A DNA stretch of 64,000 bases from Rufibacter sp. DG15C (GCF_001577755.1 NZ_CP010776.1:1240001-1304000); one strand, 5' to 3'. Shown: positions 46,926-55,689, counted from the first letter of the stretch. A program made the numbers and translations. Notes: a model not told the origin generated them from the letters alone.

Positions 46926-46946
46926 TCTGCCAACTACTGTATAAAC
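46926..46946 (-). repeat. inverted second copy of the cassette-end motif
   Basis: The bases here read, on the minus strand, GTTTATACAGTAGTTGGCAG plus A. They match the right arm of the 46465-46528 palindrome but in inverted orientation on the other side of the gene. Confidence 0.5.
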
Positions 46947-47123
46947 CGAACTATTCGGCTTATCTGCACTATGTACGGAGCCCAACATCTGTCAGTCCCA
47001 CCGATGATAGCGAGGTAAGCGGAACCGTTGCCGAATATACTATAAGTAGTCAAGTGAACACCCGCCTATGCCATGTATTTCGCTTCAATTTAATCCCTGC
47101 TTCAATTATTTAGGTATTTCCTT

Positions 47124-47152
47124 TTGAAAGCTGGTTCAGTCTCCTATATTTG
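47124..47152 (+). promoter_or_regulatory. promoter of the serine recombinase gene
   Basis: TTG at 47124-47126 and TATATTTG at 47145-47152 lie 18 nt apart, fitting the Bacteroidota -33/-7 promoter. The ATG is 15 nt downstream. Confidence 0.6.
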
Positions 47153-47167
47153 CTTCAAGTCTAGCAA

Positions 47168-47806
47168 ATGCCAGAAATGAAGCAGAATATACCAGCCATC
47201 ATCTACACAAGGGTCTCCACCAGCGGGCAGACCACCGCACGCCAGGTGAAAGACCTGCAGGAGACAGGCTACCAGGTGATGAAGGTGTTCTCCGAGAAAA
47301 TCTCCGGGTTCAGCAAGTCTATCACGGAGCGGCAGGAACTCCAGAAGGCCCTCGCCTTTATGGACAAAGAGAATGTGAAATATCTGCTCATACATGAAAT
47401 CTCAAGGCTCGGCAGGAACACCACCGAGGTGCTTAACCTCCTGAAAGAACTGGAGACCAAGGGTGTGTCGGTCTACATCCACAACCTGGGCATCACCCTA
47501 TCGGCGGAGAAGGACTCAAACCACATCTTCACGAAGCTGGTCATCACCATCATGGCGGACCTGGCGAGGATGGAGAGCGAGCAACTGAGCCTCAGGATCA
47601 AGTCGGGCATCCGCAGCCGGAAGGCACAGGGACTACACACGGGCAGGAAGGTGAACTCCACGGAGAGCAGGGAGAAGTTCCTGGGCAAGCACAGAGAGGT
47701 GATCAGGTACATCAATTTGGGCAGGTCCTATCAGGAGATCACCAAACTAACCGGGGCGGCACCCTTTACCATCTCCAAGGTCAAGAAGGCGCTGGCAGAG
47801 GGGTGA
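47168..47806 (+). CDS. serine recombinase (resolvase/invertase family)
   Basis: The 212-residue protein has the catalytic domain start IIYTRVSTSGQTTARQ with nucleophile S17. The conserved ISRLGRNTTEVLNLL region, the long E-helix (LARMESEQLSLRIKSGI) and a C-terminal helix-turn-helix (RSYQEITKLTGAAPFTISKV) follow. It is a compact small-resolvase type, not a large integrase. It may act on inverted repeats nearby, such as 48737-48805. A decayed copy of its C-terminus lies at 48575-48715. Confidence 0.93.
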   Translation: MPEMKQNIPAIIYTRVSTSGQTTARQVKDLQETGYQVMKVFSEKISGFSKSITERQELQKALAFMDKENVKYLLIHEISRLGRNTTEVLNLLKELETKGVSVYIHNLGITLSAEKDSNHIFTKLVITIMADLARMESEQLSLRIKSGIRSRKAQGLHTGRKVNSTESREKFLGKHREVIRYINLGRSYQEITKLTGAAPFTISKVKKALAEG

Positions 47807-47922
47807 ATACCGCATAGCCCAGGTCCTTGGTCTCGCCTCCCCGGGCCTGGCAATTAGCGTCAAGCCACCAGGACATTCGCCCACGCGCAGGGCATGGCCC
47901 AATGGTGGAAGGAAGCCTACCC

Positions 47923-48465
47923 CTAATCGTACTTCACGTCAAATCGCCCATCGGTCACCTCCATGAACTCAGAGGGGTTATTCAAATTGGCGGCCCGGAA
48001 GAAGAAGGTGCCGGAGATTATTTTGTTTTGGGTATCCAGCTTGGTGATAGTGACGGTGCCGGTGCCGGCTGCGGTGGTCTCGTAAGATCTAGCATTATTC
48101 CTTTCGCTAAGATCGTTAACCCTTCCATAACTCCCAGCGTCACTGAAGATGCCAGGTAAACGTTCCCTGAGGGTGTAGACCCCCGGCCTATACACATCAG
48201 TCATTTGAAATTGTATAGATGCATCTATCTCCCTTTTATCGCCAGATCCAATTATACTAAAATACCCATCTGTGTATAGGACTCGCAGACCGCTTCCAAT
48301 CAGTGAATTCGAGGATGAACTTCTCTCCCATAGCTTTCCGCCTATTCTGGCAGCCATGATTCCAGCCCCGGTCTGGGTCGGTTTGGGCAAGTCCTCCTCT
48401 TCCTCGCAGCCCAAGGAGGATGTTGCCAACAGCGTGAGAAGGAGCAATCGATACATTCTTTTCAT
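47923..48465 (-). CDS. DUF6252-like lipoprotein
   Basis: The 180-residue protein has lipobox SLGC near residue 20 (LLATSSLGCEEEED). KPTQTGAGIMAARIGGKLW and the C-terminal VTITKLDTQNKIISGTFFF and VTDGRFDVKYD match the DUF6252 family of Bacteroidota lipoproteins, whose function is unknown. It sits between the recombinase and its relic. Confidence 0.8.
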   Translation of the reverse strand: MKRMYRLLLLTLLATSSLGCEEEEDLPKPTQTGAGIMAARIGGKLWERSSSSNSLIGSGLRVLYTDGYFSIIGSGDKREIDASIQFQMTDVYRPGVYTLRERLPGIFSDAGSYGRVNDLSERNNARSYETTAAGTGTVTITKLDTQNKIISGTFFFRAANLNNPSEFMEVTDGRFDVKYD

Positions 48466-48574
48466 AGGTGACTGGATATGATAGGTTTATAGGTCTAAGT
48501 GCGATGGGGTAATATACGTTTTATTGGTTTACCAGAAGGCACCCTTCGTGTGACTATAATAGGTGGACGACGGA

Positions 48575-48715
48575 AGAGCCGAAGCCGATGGAGAGTTCCA
48601 GGTAAGCACAAAGAGGTCATCAAATACCTTAACCTACCAGCAGACCACCAAGCTGACGTGACGGGAGCGGCCCTACACCGTCTCCAAGGTGAAGAAGTTT
48701 CTTACTGAAGAGTGA
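48575..48715 (+). pseudogene. relic of a serine recombinase C-terminus
   Basis: Across shifting frames the bases encode GKHKEVIKYLNL, then YQQTTKLT, then YTVSKVKKFLTEE. These match residues about 178-212 of the intact recombinase at 47168. At least two frameshifts break it and no 5' part is found. It lies 22 bp before the long inverted repeat at 48737. Confidence 0.75.
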
Positions 48716-48736
48716 TTGTTGCATTCAAGTAAGTGT

Positions 48737-48805
48737 TGTGTCTCTATTTGCCGTCTCACATATCAAAACACTTAACTAGTTTTTGAGACGGCAAATAGAG
48801 ACACA
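48737..48805. repeat. perfect 22-bp inverted repeat
   Basis: The arms 48737-48758 and 48784-48805 are exact complements (left arm begins TGTGTCTCTATTTGCC), with a 25-nt AT-rich centre. The position right after the recombinase relic fits a recombination site; a related GAGACAGGG appears at about 48866. It could also act as a terminator, but the arms are too long and lack T-runs. Confidence 0.75.
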
Positions 48806-49578
48806 TTCTGATGAATTGGGAAAGTAAAATACTACCTCTTCCTTTTCCCGTAATACGGCCGTTTTTTGAGACAGGGAAAAGTTAATGGTTAGCGGACTTG
48901 TGAGGCTTGAAGCAAAATTTACAGGTAAACTCGCAGTTAACCCTTGGGCTGAGAGCCATTGCATCAAACATATGGAAAGTTTACAGGCAAGGGATACAGG
49001 GAGCAGGTGAACTCTGGGTTAGAAGACGCAAAAAGAGGGGTGCCACCTCCCCGAAATAGCACCCTGATGGGCGATAGCAAACGCCCAATATTTAATAAAA
49101 GCTGTGTAAGATGAACAGGGTTGACTAGGCCCTTCAATATCTTTCACCGCCCCAATTTACTGAAATTAAAACACTAACGCCCATATCCGCAGATAGCATC
49201 AGCCACATAGGCAGGAAGGAAATAAGGAGACACCTGTAAATGCCAGAATCCATGCGCCGAATATTTGTTGTCTCCTGATGGATATAGTTGCAACTTAGCC
49301 TTATTATACTCTTCCAGAACCGACTGATTGTCCTTAAGTACAGACCAGGTGCCAACCAGGGGCTGTGCCGGTGTGGGTTCCCTGATATGCCCAGTGCCCG
49401 CGCAGCCCCCGACTTTTCAGCCCGCTTTGGTCATGAGACTTTCGTTCCTTAGGTCCTTCCTATGTAAGAATACAACCCCTCAAGTGGTTGCGAACCCTTT
49501 CCTGTACAATATTCTAATTCTGAAATCCCTCCAAAGCTGGAATAGGTATTTCACCACTATTACTGCATGTTTTAGCAT
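48806..49578. other. region without supported genes
   Basis: Short frames exist (e.g. 49134-49355 minus) but have unconvincing composition and no ribosome site. A mer-type promoter is at the right end. I see nothing else to annotate. Confidence 0.45.
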
Positions 49579-49609
49579 TTGCTTAAACACTTAAGTAAAC
49601 CTAACTTTG
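49579..49609 (+). promoter_or_regulatory. promoter/operator of the mer-like operon
   Basis: TTG at 49579-49581 and TAACTTTG at 49602-49609 are spaced 20 nt. Between them is the palindrome ACTTAAGT within GCTTAAACACTTAAGTAAAC, a likely site for the ArsR-family repressor. The ATG is at 49614. Confidence 0.6.
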
Positions 49610-49613
49610 CAGC

Positions 49614-49988
49614 ATGGAAAATACCACTTGTATCCGCCAGGCGACGGATGTCCCTCAGATAGAACGCTGCAAAGACAGGGTCGGTGCCTTGGACGGCTCC
49701 TTTGCCCGCGTTGCCAATGGCCTGGAGATGGCAGGGAATGCTGTGAGGCTGAAAATTCTGTTCCTTCTTTCCGAAGAGCAGGGACTTTGCGTGTGTGACC
49801 TAAGTGATATTCTGGGAGTCAGCGTCTCAGCGGTCTCACAGCACCTGCGCAAGATGAAGGACAGGAGCCTTATCCAGTCCATGAAGGAAGGGCAGACCAT
49901 CTACTATTCCCTATCTCCCGAGTATGGGGAAGTATTGAGGCCTTTCTTCCAGATAGTCACTGAAAGCGAATTAGCAGAGACGGTATGA
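49614..49988 (+). CDS. ArsR/SmtB-family metalloregulator
   Basis: The 124-residue repressor has a winged helix with the metal motif LCVCDLSDILGVSVSAVSQH (CVC in the alpha-3 helix). An additional N-terminal Cys region (TTCIRQ; IERCKDR) is present. This type controls metal operons by releasing DNA on metal binding. It overlaps the MerT-MerP fusion gene by ATGA, so it is autoregulated with it. Confidence 0.93.
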   Translation: MENTTCIRQATDVPQIERCKDRVGALDGSFARVANGLEMAGNAVRLKILFLLSEEQGLCVCDLSDILGVSVSAVSQHLRKMKDRSLIQSMKEGQTIYYSLSPEYGEVLRPFFQIVTESELAETV

Positions 49989-50596
49989 GATCAGCAAGCA
50001 GATTAGCGGTAACCAGCCTTATGGCTGCGCTAGCGGCCTCCATGTGCTGTATCACACCCCTTCTGGCCCTTGTGGCAGGAACCAGCGGTATAGCCTCCTC
50101 TCTCTCTTGGTTGGGACCCTTACGCCCTTGGCTCATAGCACTGACAATATTGGTGCTGGCGTATGCCTGGTACCAACTGCTGAAGCGGCAACCCCTAGAT
50201 TATTGTAATTGTGAAAAAGATAAACCCAGATTTATGCAGAGAAAAACCTTCCTCACCCTGGTGACAGCGTTCGCGCTACTGATGCTCACCTTCCCCAACT
50301 ACGCCAGCGTGTTCAACAGAGAACCAGTGCGACAGGACACCGATGCGAAAGCACAGGGCAAGCCAAAGGCCAAGATGGTGGCGGAGTTCACCATCACCGG
50401 CATGACGTGCGCGGCCTGTGAGGGACACGTGGCCAGCGAGGTGAACAAGGTGCCTGGGATTACCGGCCTGACCGTTTCCTATGCCAACTCAAACGCTATT
50501 GTGGAGTTCGACAGGTCCAAGACCACGGTGGAGCAGGTGCAGAAGGCTATCAGAGCGACGGGATACAAGGTCACCGGGACAAAGATTATGAAATAA
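49985..50596 (+). CDS. MerT-MerP fusion, mercuric ion transport protein
   Basis: The 203-residue protein has an N-terminal MerT-like part with three membrane segments and the cysteine pair SMCCITPLLAL in the first helix, then CNC in the loop (DYCNCEKD). A C-terminal HMA domain with GMTCAACEGHVASEV is MerP-like. Mercury uptake is the family function, normally feeding a cytosolic reductase. No merA is seen in the window. It overlaps its neighbours on both sides. Confidence 0.9.
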   Translation: MRSASRLAVTSLMAALAASMCCITPLLALVAGTSGIASSLSWLGPLRPWLIALTILVLAYAWYQLLKRQPLDYCNCEKDKPRFMQRKTFLTLVTAFALLMLTFPNYASVFNREPVRQDTDAKAQGKPKAKMVAEFTITGMTCAACEGHVASEVNKVPGITGLTVSYANSNAIVEFDRSKTTVEQVQKAIRATGYKVTGTKIMK

Positions 50597-50802
50597 TGGA
50601 GATTGTCACAGCTTCCACTGTCACCTGCCCAGAGTGTGGTCATTCCAAAACGGAGGAGATGCCTACCAACGCATGCCAGTACTTTTATGAGTGCGAGAAA
50701 TGCAAAACAGTTTTGAAGCCCCTGCAGGGTGACTGCTGCGTCTTCTGCAGCTACGGAACCGTGGCCTGCCCTTCCATCCAGGAGAATAGAAGTTGTTGCT
50801 AA
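50596..50802 (+). CDS. GDCCVFCSYG cysteine-rich small protein
   Basis: The 68-residue protein has CPECGH, a second CEKCKT pair and the motif GDCCVFCSYGTVACPSIQ, followed by a CC end. This protein is frequently seen in mer operons of Gram-negatives, with unknown role, probably metal binding. Its ATG shares one base with the preceding stop codon, so it belongs to the operon. Confidence 0.85.
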   Translation: MEIVTASTVTCPECGHSKTEEMPTNACQYFYECEKCKTVLKPLQGDCCVFCSYGTVACPSIQENRSCC

Positions 50803-51198
50803 TTACGGGCCTTTATGTAAGTATTATCCGAACTTATACTGTCCTACAACGGTCCTAATAACGATAATTAAGCTTAGGCACTTCGGCAGCACATTTGTTG
50901 CATTTTTGTCAGTGGCTACCCAAATAAGTCCCCTTTATGGATCCCTTCCGGCCATAGGTTTTGAGGTAGGTTAGAGATTACTTTTCCTGCTATTGATAAT
51001 ATTTACCGGGACTGTATCCAGCTTAGCGAAACTAACTTGGTTGCAGCGAAGTACCCATATAATCTGCTTTATTATTTGTAATTCTACCCATAGTAGTCGC
51101 ACTATTGCGCTTACCGAAGAGAAAGCTCATTCTAGTCTTAGGGAGAATCTCTCTTCCTTAAGGTCATCTCAATTATTCATTACTTACGGAAGATAAAC
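50803..51198. other. gap after the mer-like genes
   Basis: I found no gene and no merA remnant on either strand. The operon and the convergent ATPase gene meet here. Confidence 0.45.
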
Positions 51199-53274
51199 TT
51201 ATTCTTTGAATTGCCTATTCAATAACTGTGCATTGATGGCGACGATCACCGTGCTCAGACTCATCAGGGCCGCACCTACCGCTGGGGATACCATGATTCC
51301 TTGCTTATACAAAATACCTCCTGCCAAGGGCAACGCCACCACATTGTAGGCAGTGGCCCAGATGATATTCTGAATCATCTTCCGGTAAGTGGCCTTCCCG
51401 AAAAGGATAAGGGAAGCTATATCTTGTGGGTTGCTGTTCACTAAAATAATGTCAGCGGTTTCGGCAGCTACATCAGTGCCAGACCCGACCGCTATGCCCA
51501 CATCAGCCTGTGCTAGGGCTGGGGCATCATTCACCCCATCGCCGGTCATGGCCACAAACTCACCTTTGGATTGCAGCTCTTTCACCTTTTCCTGCTTTTG
51601 GTGGGGTAAGACATTGGCAAGGAACCCATCCATTCCCAGGGTGTCGCATACGCTCTTCGCGACCCGGTCATTGTCACCGGTGAGCAATAGGTTCTTGATG
51701 CCACTGGCTTTGAGGGTCCTAATCGCCTCGGCAGATTCTGGGCGTATCTGATCTCTAAGGCTGATAAAACCAGCGACTATGCCATCGATTAGTACATAGA
51801 CCACCGTTTCAACTCCCTCCTCTGCATCGCTTTGGGGTACTTGGATACTAAACTCCTGCAGGTAACTTGGGCCTACCACTTTAACAGACTTGCCTTCTAC
51901 CGTTCCCTCTAGACCTTTACCTGGAAGGTAATTGAAGTTTTCGGCGTGTGGTATAGGAATTTGTTCAGCCTTTACCTGCTTCAGGATGCCCTGGGAGATA
52001 TAGTGTTCAGAGTTCTGCTCTACTCCAGCCGCCAGCCGGAGCAATTCTTTTTCCGGGAAAGCATTATTTAAGGAAACCACTCTGGACAACTGGTGGGAAC
52101 CTTGAGTAACAGTACCGGTCTTGTCAAATATGATGGTGGTGATCTTTCTTGAATTTTCAAACGCGGTACGGTTCCGGATCAACAACCCGTTTTTAGCTGA
52201 GATGGCAGTGGAGATGGCTACGACCAACGGCACCGCCAGGCCGAGGGCATGCGGACATGAGATCACCATCACCGTCACCATCCGCTCTAAGGCGAAAGCC
52301 AAATCCTCTCCAAGCATTAGCCAAATCGCAAACGTTGCAAAACCTGAAATGAGGGCGATATATGTCAACCAACGGGCTGCCTTATCCGCCAAGTGCTGTG
52401 TATCGGACTTAGTTTTCTGGGCTTCCTGCACCAGGTTTATTACTTTCTTCAGGTAGCTTTCCTCCCCAGTACCCTGCACCCTTACCTTCAATGAGCCATT
52501 GCCGTTGAGGGAGCCGCCTATCACCCTGTCATCCCACTTCTTTTGCACCGGCTTGCTCTCGCCGGTGAGCATACTCTCATCCAAGTAGCTTTCCCCCTCC
52601 TCGACAAGCCCATCAGCCGGCACTTTTTCGCCTGGCTTTATCAGAATCAGATCACCCTTCTGCAAGGCGTCCACTGCAATGTTCACTGTTTCGCCTTCTC
52701 TTATCACATGGGCCTCAGAGGGCATAAGGCTAACCAATAATTCTAAGGCGCGTGAGGCACCCAAAACCGATTTCATCTCTATCCAATGACCCAAGAGCAT
52801 GATCACGATAAGGGTTGCCAGCTCCCAGAAGAAATCCATCCCTTCCAAGCCAAATACTATGGCGGTGCTGTAAAGGTAGGCCACCGTTATCGCTATCGCT
52901 ATTAGGGTCATCATCCCAGGGGCTCCCTTTTTCATCTCCTGCCACAGACCCGTTAGGAAGGGCCACCCCCCGTATAAGAATATGACAGAGGAAAGGGCAA
53001 AGGCGATGGACATACCGAATGGTATTTCCAAGCGGTACCCTAGGATGTGCTGCACCATCGGGCTGAGGATGATTACAGGCAATGACAGCAGCAGGGAGAC
53101 CCAGAACCTTCGCCTGAAGTCATCAATCATCATAGTATGGTGATCGTGCGCATGCCCCTGTGGAGGCATGGCCTGGTCATGGCCATGTAGAGCTTTGTCA
53201 GTTAACGCCTCTTTGCTTTCAATGGAGTTTCTAACAGAGTTAGAAGGCTGGTGGCTGTGATGGGAATGGTCCAT
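51199..53274 (-). CDS. P1B-type copper-translocating ATPase (CPH type, CopB-like)
   Basis: The 691-residue protein begins with a His-rich tail (HSHHSHQP; HAHDHHTM) in place of HMA domains. The membrane metal motif is C340-P-H342 (CPHALGLAVP). The phosphorylated D384 sits in FDKTGTVTQG, and TGDGVNDAPAL closes the P domain; the actuator TGES is at LTGESKPV. The CPH motif is usual for CopB-type pumps, reported to move copper or silver. It would export copper to the periplasm. A terminator separates it from the upstream chaperone gene. Confidence 0.94.
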   Translation of the reverse strand: MDHSHHSHQPSNSVRNSIESKEALTDKALHGHDQAMPPQGHAHDHHTMMIDDFRRRFWVSLLLSLPVIILSPMVQHILGYRLEIPFGMSIAFALSSVIFLYGGWPFLTGLWQEMKKGAPGMMTLIAIAITVAYLYSTAIVFGLEGMDFFWELATLIVIMLLGHWIEMKSVLGASRALELLVSLMPSEAHVIREGETVNIAVDALQKGDLILIKPGEKVPADGLVEEGESYLDESMLTGESKPVQKKWDDRVIGGSLNGNGSLKVRVQGTGEESYLKKVINLVQEAQKTKSDTQHLADKAARWLTYIALISGFATFAIWLMLGEDLAFALERMVTVMVISCPHALGLAVPLVVAISTAISAKNGLLIRNRTAFENSRKITTIIFDKTGTVTQGSHQLSRVVSLNNAFPEKELLRLAAGVEQNSEHYISQGILKQVKAEQIPIPHAENFNYLPGKGLEGTVEGKSVKVVGPSYLQEFSIQVPQSDAEEGVETVVYVLIDGIVAGFISLRDQIRPESAEAIRTLKASGIKNLLLTGDNDRVAKSVCDTLGMDGFLANVLPHQKQEKVKELQSKGEFVAMTGDGVNDAPALAQADVGIAVGSGTDVAAETADIILVNSNPQDIASLILFGKATYRKMIQNIIWATAYNVVALPLAGGILYKQGIMVSPAVGAALMSLSTVIVAINAQLLNRQFKE

Positions 53275-53299
53275 GGTCCTTATGTAGATTAGTACTTAA

Positions 53300-53333
53300 A
53301 AAAAGGGGTAATCATTCAGATTACCCCTTTTAC
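53300..53333 (-). terminator. terminator between the chaperone and ATPase genes
   Basis: On the minus strand AAAAGGGGTAATC...GATTACCCC is followed by TTTTTTT. It lies 5 bp after the chaperone stop and 25 bp before the ATPase start, so it separates or attenuates their transcription. Confidence 0.8.
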
Positions 53334-53338
53334 ATAGT

Positions 53339-53551
53339 TTATGAAAGCTGTTCAATTTTGAACCCAGCCTGTTCTATCGCCTCTATTACCCCTGTTCTAT
53401 TGATGGCATTTCCCTCCACAGTCAGGATCTTATCTGGGTGTTGAGTATCTACCTGCCATTTCTCTACGCTTGTTTCCTTGTCCAGAAAGGGGGTGACGGC
53501 TGCCACGCATCCCCCGCACTTGATATTGGTTTTGAATTTCAAATTTTCCAT
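53339..53551 (-). CDS. HMA-domain metallochaperone (CopZ-like)
   Basis: The 70-residue single HMA domain has the metal site NIKCGGCVAAV and VTPFLDKET. The CGGC replaces the usual CxxC with an added Gly pair, as in many Bacteroidota chaperones. It would hand copper to the ATPase, which lacks HMA domains of its own. A strong terminator follows directly. Confidence 0.88.
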   Translation of the reverse strand: MENLKFKTNIKCGGCVAAVTPFLDKETSVEKWQVDTQHPDKILTVEGNAINRTGVIEAIEQAGFKIEQLS

Positions 53552-53880
53552 TTCCTTTAAGATGCTACGTTCAACAAATGAAACACTCAGGGGGCTCCCC
53601 TCCCTTTCCTTGGCAAAGATACCAGGAAGCCCAGAGCTCTATGTGATACAATTTTAGCGAGGGTTTACAAGATTTCTCCGCTAGCCGACGCCATTGGAAG
53701 GAATCGTATAGAAGCCCCCATCTGTAATTAGCAATAGAGGTGATATACGCTAGAATGGGTTTGGCACCTTAGCTCAGATCGGTGGTGGTCTTTCTATGTT
53801 CTGAGAATGAGGAGCCAGATTAAAGCAGAGCAGCAGAATCGCATAGGGTTGCCATCGATGGGAGACCTTGCCAATGGCAA

Positions 53881-53917
53881 TGATAAAAGCACCTCCCAGC
53901 AGGAGGTGCTTTTATCA
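53881..53917. terminator. terminator of the DUF305 gene
   Basis: Perfect 16-bp arms (TGATAAAAGCACCTCC and complement) flank CAGCA. It follows the minus-strand DUF305 stop by 37 nt. The rest of 53552-53880 holds no supported gene. Confidence 0.85.
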
Positions 53918-53953
53918 ACATGAGAAAAATAATTAAACTGGCTGAAAAGCGCC

Positions 53954-54583
53954 CTAATAGGTTTTATTGGCCAATAGCCATTCCTGAAGCTCTTCGATTT
54001 CCGCCATTTGGGCGTCGATCATCCTGTGCGCCATCTCCTTGATCAAAGCGCTTGTGCCGTGCTCCTGCACAGCGCGGGCATTCTCAATCGCCGATTGGTG
54101 GTGCACTATCATAAGCTGGGCAAAATCCTGGTCCGTGTCCCCGGTCAACACTTGCAGGTCGCTCTGGCGGGCCGATTTCTCCATTGAACCCATCAGCTCC
54201 ATGTTGAACATGCCGCTGGTCGCCTGATCAGGCTGATATGAGCCGATAAAAGCCTGCAATTCCTGGATCTCCTGTTGCTGGTCTTCTTTTATTTTCGTAG
54301 CCAGCGCTTTGATGGCCGCATCATCCCCGCTGCTTAGTTCCTCATTGGCCATGTCGATGGCTCCCTGGTGATGCATGATCATCATTTGGGCGAAAACGAC
54401 GTCTGGGTCTCCGTTCATCTGCATCATTTCCATATCATCCATCATATCATGCATGATGCCCATCATCCTGTTCTGGTCATGGGGTTGGGTCTCAAAGCCG
54501 TCATCCTCACTGTCGCATGACGTCAACAGGATTGGAGCGAATAAATACAATATCCATTTGTTTATGTCTATTAGTCGTCTCAT
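53954..54583 (-). CDS. DUF305 lipoprotein (first)
   Basis: The 209-residue lipoprotein (LLTSCDS) carries two DUF305 halves. Each has a HHQ/S motif: MMIMHHQGAIDMA and IVHHQSAIENA, with flanking MMQMNGDPDVVFAQMM. DUF305 proteins form ferritin-like helical bundles and are common in copper-resistance islands. Metal-binding in the periplasm is inferred. A paralogue is at 55690. Confidence 0.88.
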   Translation of the reverse strand: MRRLIDINKWILYLFAPILLTSCDSEDDGFETQPHDQNRMMGIMHDMMDDMEMMQMNGDPDVVFAQMMIMHHQGAIDMANEELSSGDDAAIKALATKIKEDQQQEIQELQAFIGSYQPDQATSGMFNMELMGSMEKSARQSDLQVLTGDTDQDFAQLMIVHHQSAIENARAVQEHGTSALIKEMAHRMIDAQMAEIEELQEWLLANKTY

Positions 54584-54641
54584 CGTTGTTTCTATTTAGG
54601 TTTATTACTGTACCGGTATTTATACATCTGATCATCCTCCC

Positions 54642-54935
54642 TTAAACAAGGCAGTCAATATAGTCTAGGCCCATATGCACCAATAATCCAATGGCAAGCA
54701 CCCTTACCTTTGGAATGAACAAAAGCAATGCATAAAGGGCGATAGCAGGATAGGTGTGAAGAAAGTGAAACCCGATACTGCATCTTCCTGGGTCATACAT
54801 AGGCACGGCGAACAGATGGTCAAGGTCCGCAAGGATGCCAGCGGCCATCAAAAGCCACACCCTCTTCCAATTACTCCGGTAAAAGAGCCAGGCGATAAGG
54901 CCTGGCACCAGTACATGATAAAGGATATGAAGCAA
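54642..54935 (-). CDS. DUF6122-like small membrane protein
   Basis: The 97-residue protein has three hydrophobic segments and contains WLLMAAGILADLDHLFAVP, FHFLHTYPAIALYALLLF and LVHMGLDYIDCL. This matches DUF6122, of unknown function. Conserved D and H residues (ADLDHL, HMGLDY) suggest a metal site, perhaps like DUF457 or membrane hydrolases. Confidence 0.75.
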   Translation of the reverse strand: MLHILYHVLVPGLIAWLFYRSNWKRVWLLMAAGILADLDHLFAVPMYDPGRCSIGFHFLHTYPAIALYALLLFIPKVRVLAIGLLVHMGLDYIDCLV

Positions 54936-54976
54936 AATTATTCCGTCGAGGAGTTACTTAAAAGTAGGAACGCGTG

Positions 54977-55306
54977 CTAGACTGCTGAACGGCAGGCCTC
55001 CTCGCACCGGCGGCAAGACTCTGCGCACTCCTGGCAGTGCTGCATGTGTCCGTGCTTCTCGCACTCATCCCCGCAGGCCCTGCAGATCTCAGCACAGGCC
55101 CTTAGAAGTGCTTGGGAAGAGGGTGAGTTGGCTGTCAGCGCACTAGCCGCCAGCCTGCAGATATCGGCGCAGTCGCGGTCCAGCCGGATACAACCTTCCA
55201 TCATTTTCACATCCTGTTCCTGAAGGCAGGCATCGAAACAATGGTCACAGGCCGAGGCGCATTCGATCAGCGCTTGGATGATATTCTGGTTTTGAGAGGT
55301 ATGCAT
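54977..55306 (-). CDS. four-helix-bundle copper-storage-like protein (first)
   Basis: The 109-residue protein has about 14 cysteines on helices: ECASACDHCFDACLQE, CIRLDRDCADICRL, ACAEICRACGDEC and CQECAESCRRCEEAC. This is the Csp / DUF326 arrangement in which cysteines point into a bundle and bind many Cu(I) ions. No signal peptide is visible, so it is cytosolic. Its paralogue at 56507 is about 60 percent identical by eye. Confidence 0.92.
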   Translation of the reverse strand: MHTSQNQNIIQALIECASACDHCFDACLQEQDVKMMEGCIRLDRDCADICRLAASALTANSPSSQALLRACAEICRACGDECEKHGHMQHCQECAESCRRCEEACRSAV

Positions 55307-55364
55307 GGGTATAAGATTAATTTAAAGGTTACCTACCCCTGTTTTACTCTACTGGCATACCTAT

Positions 55365-55387
55365 GTTTTATACAATCCTTGATTTGA
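55365..55387. promoter_or_regulatory. shared upstream motif, copy 1 (copper-storage gene)
   Basis: GTTTTATACAATCCTTGATT and the next three bases lie 59 nt upstream of the ATG at 55306. A near copy is at 56906-56928, 67 nt upstream of the paralogue. Both are in the same orientation relative to their gene. Confidence 0.6.
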
Positions 55388-55460
55388 TTGTCAAAATTGT
55401 GCAAGTAATTCAAAGGACTTCACTAACGAAGCGATAAAGACTGAATGATTAGCATCCACT

Positions 55461-55489
55461 TTATACAATTGCGGAAAAGGTTTGTATAA
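55461..55489. promoter_or_regulatory. inverted repeat upstream of the second DUF305 gene
   Basis: TTATACAA (55461-55468) and TTGTATAA (55482-55489) flank 13 nt. The boxes resemble the core of the shared motif at 55365, so the same regulator might act here. It lies 200 nt before the DUF305 start. The rest of 55307-55689 shows no gene. Confidence 0.45.
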
Positions 55490-55689
55490 TGATGTCATCA
55501 AATAAACTTAACAGGTTTCATGTCTGCTCTTTAAATCCTTTCAAAATACATTCTATTGCACATTTACCTTCGTTAGGTCCATTCTCAAGGCTCATGGTTG
55601 TATTGAACCCGCCTATTTGCAAGTCGTATAAATGCGCAACAGCTACCGATACCAATTAAAACTTCTTTCCACTCCATTTCCGATCAACT

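Noticed and set aside
49134-49355. Minus-strand open frame of 73 codons
   Set aside because: Unusual composition, no ribosome site and no family resemblance.
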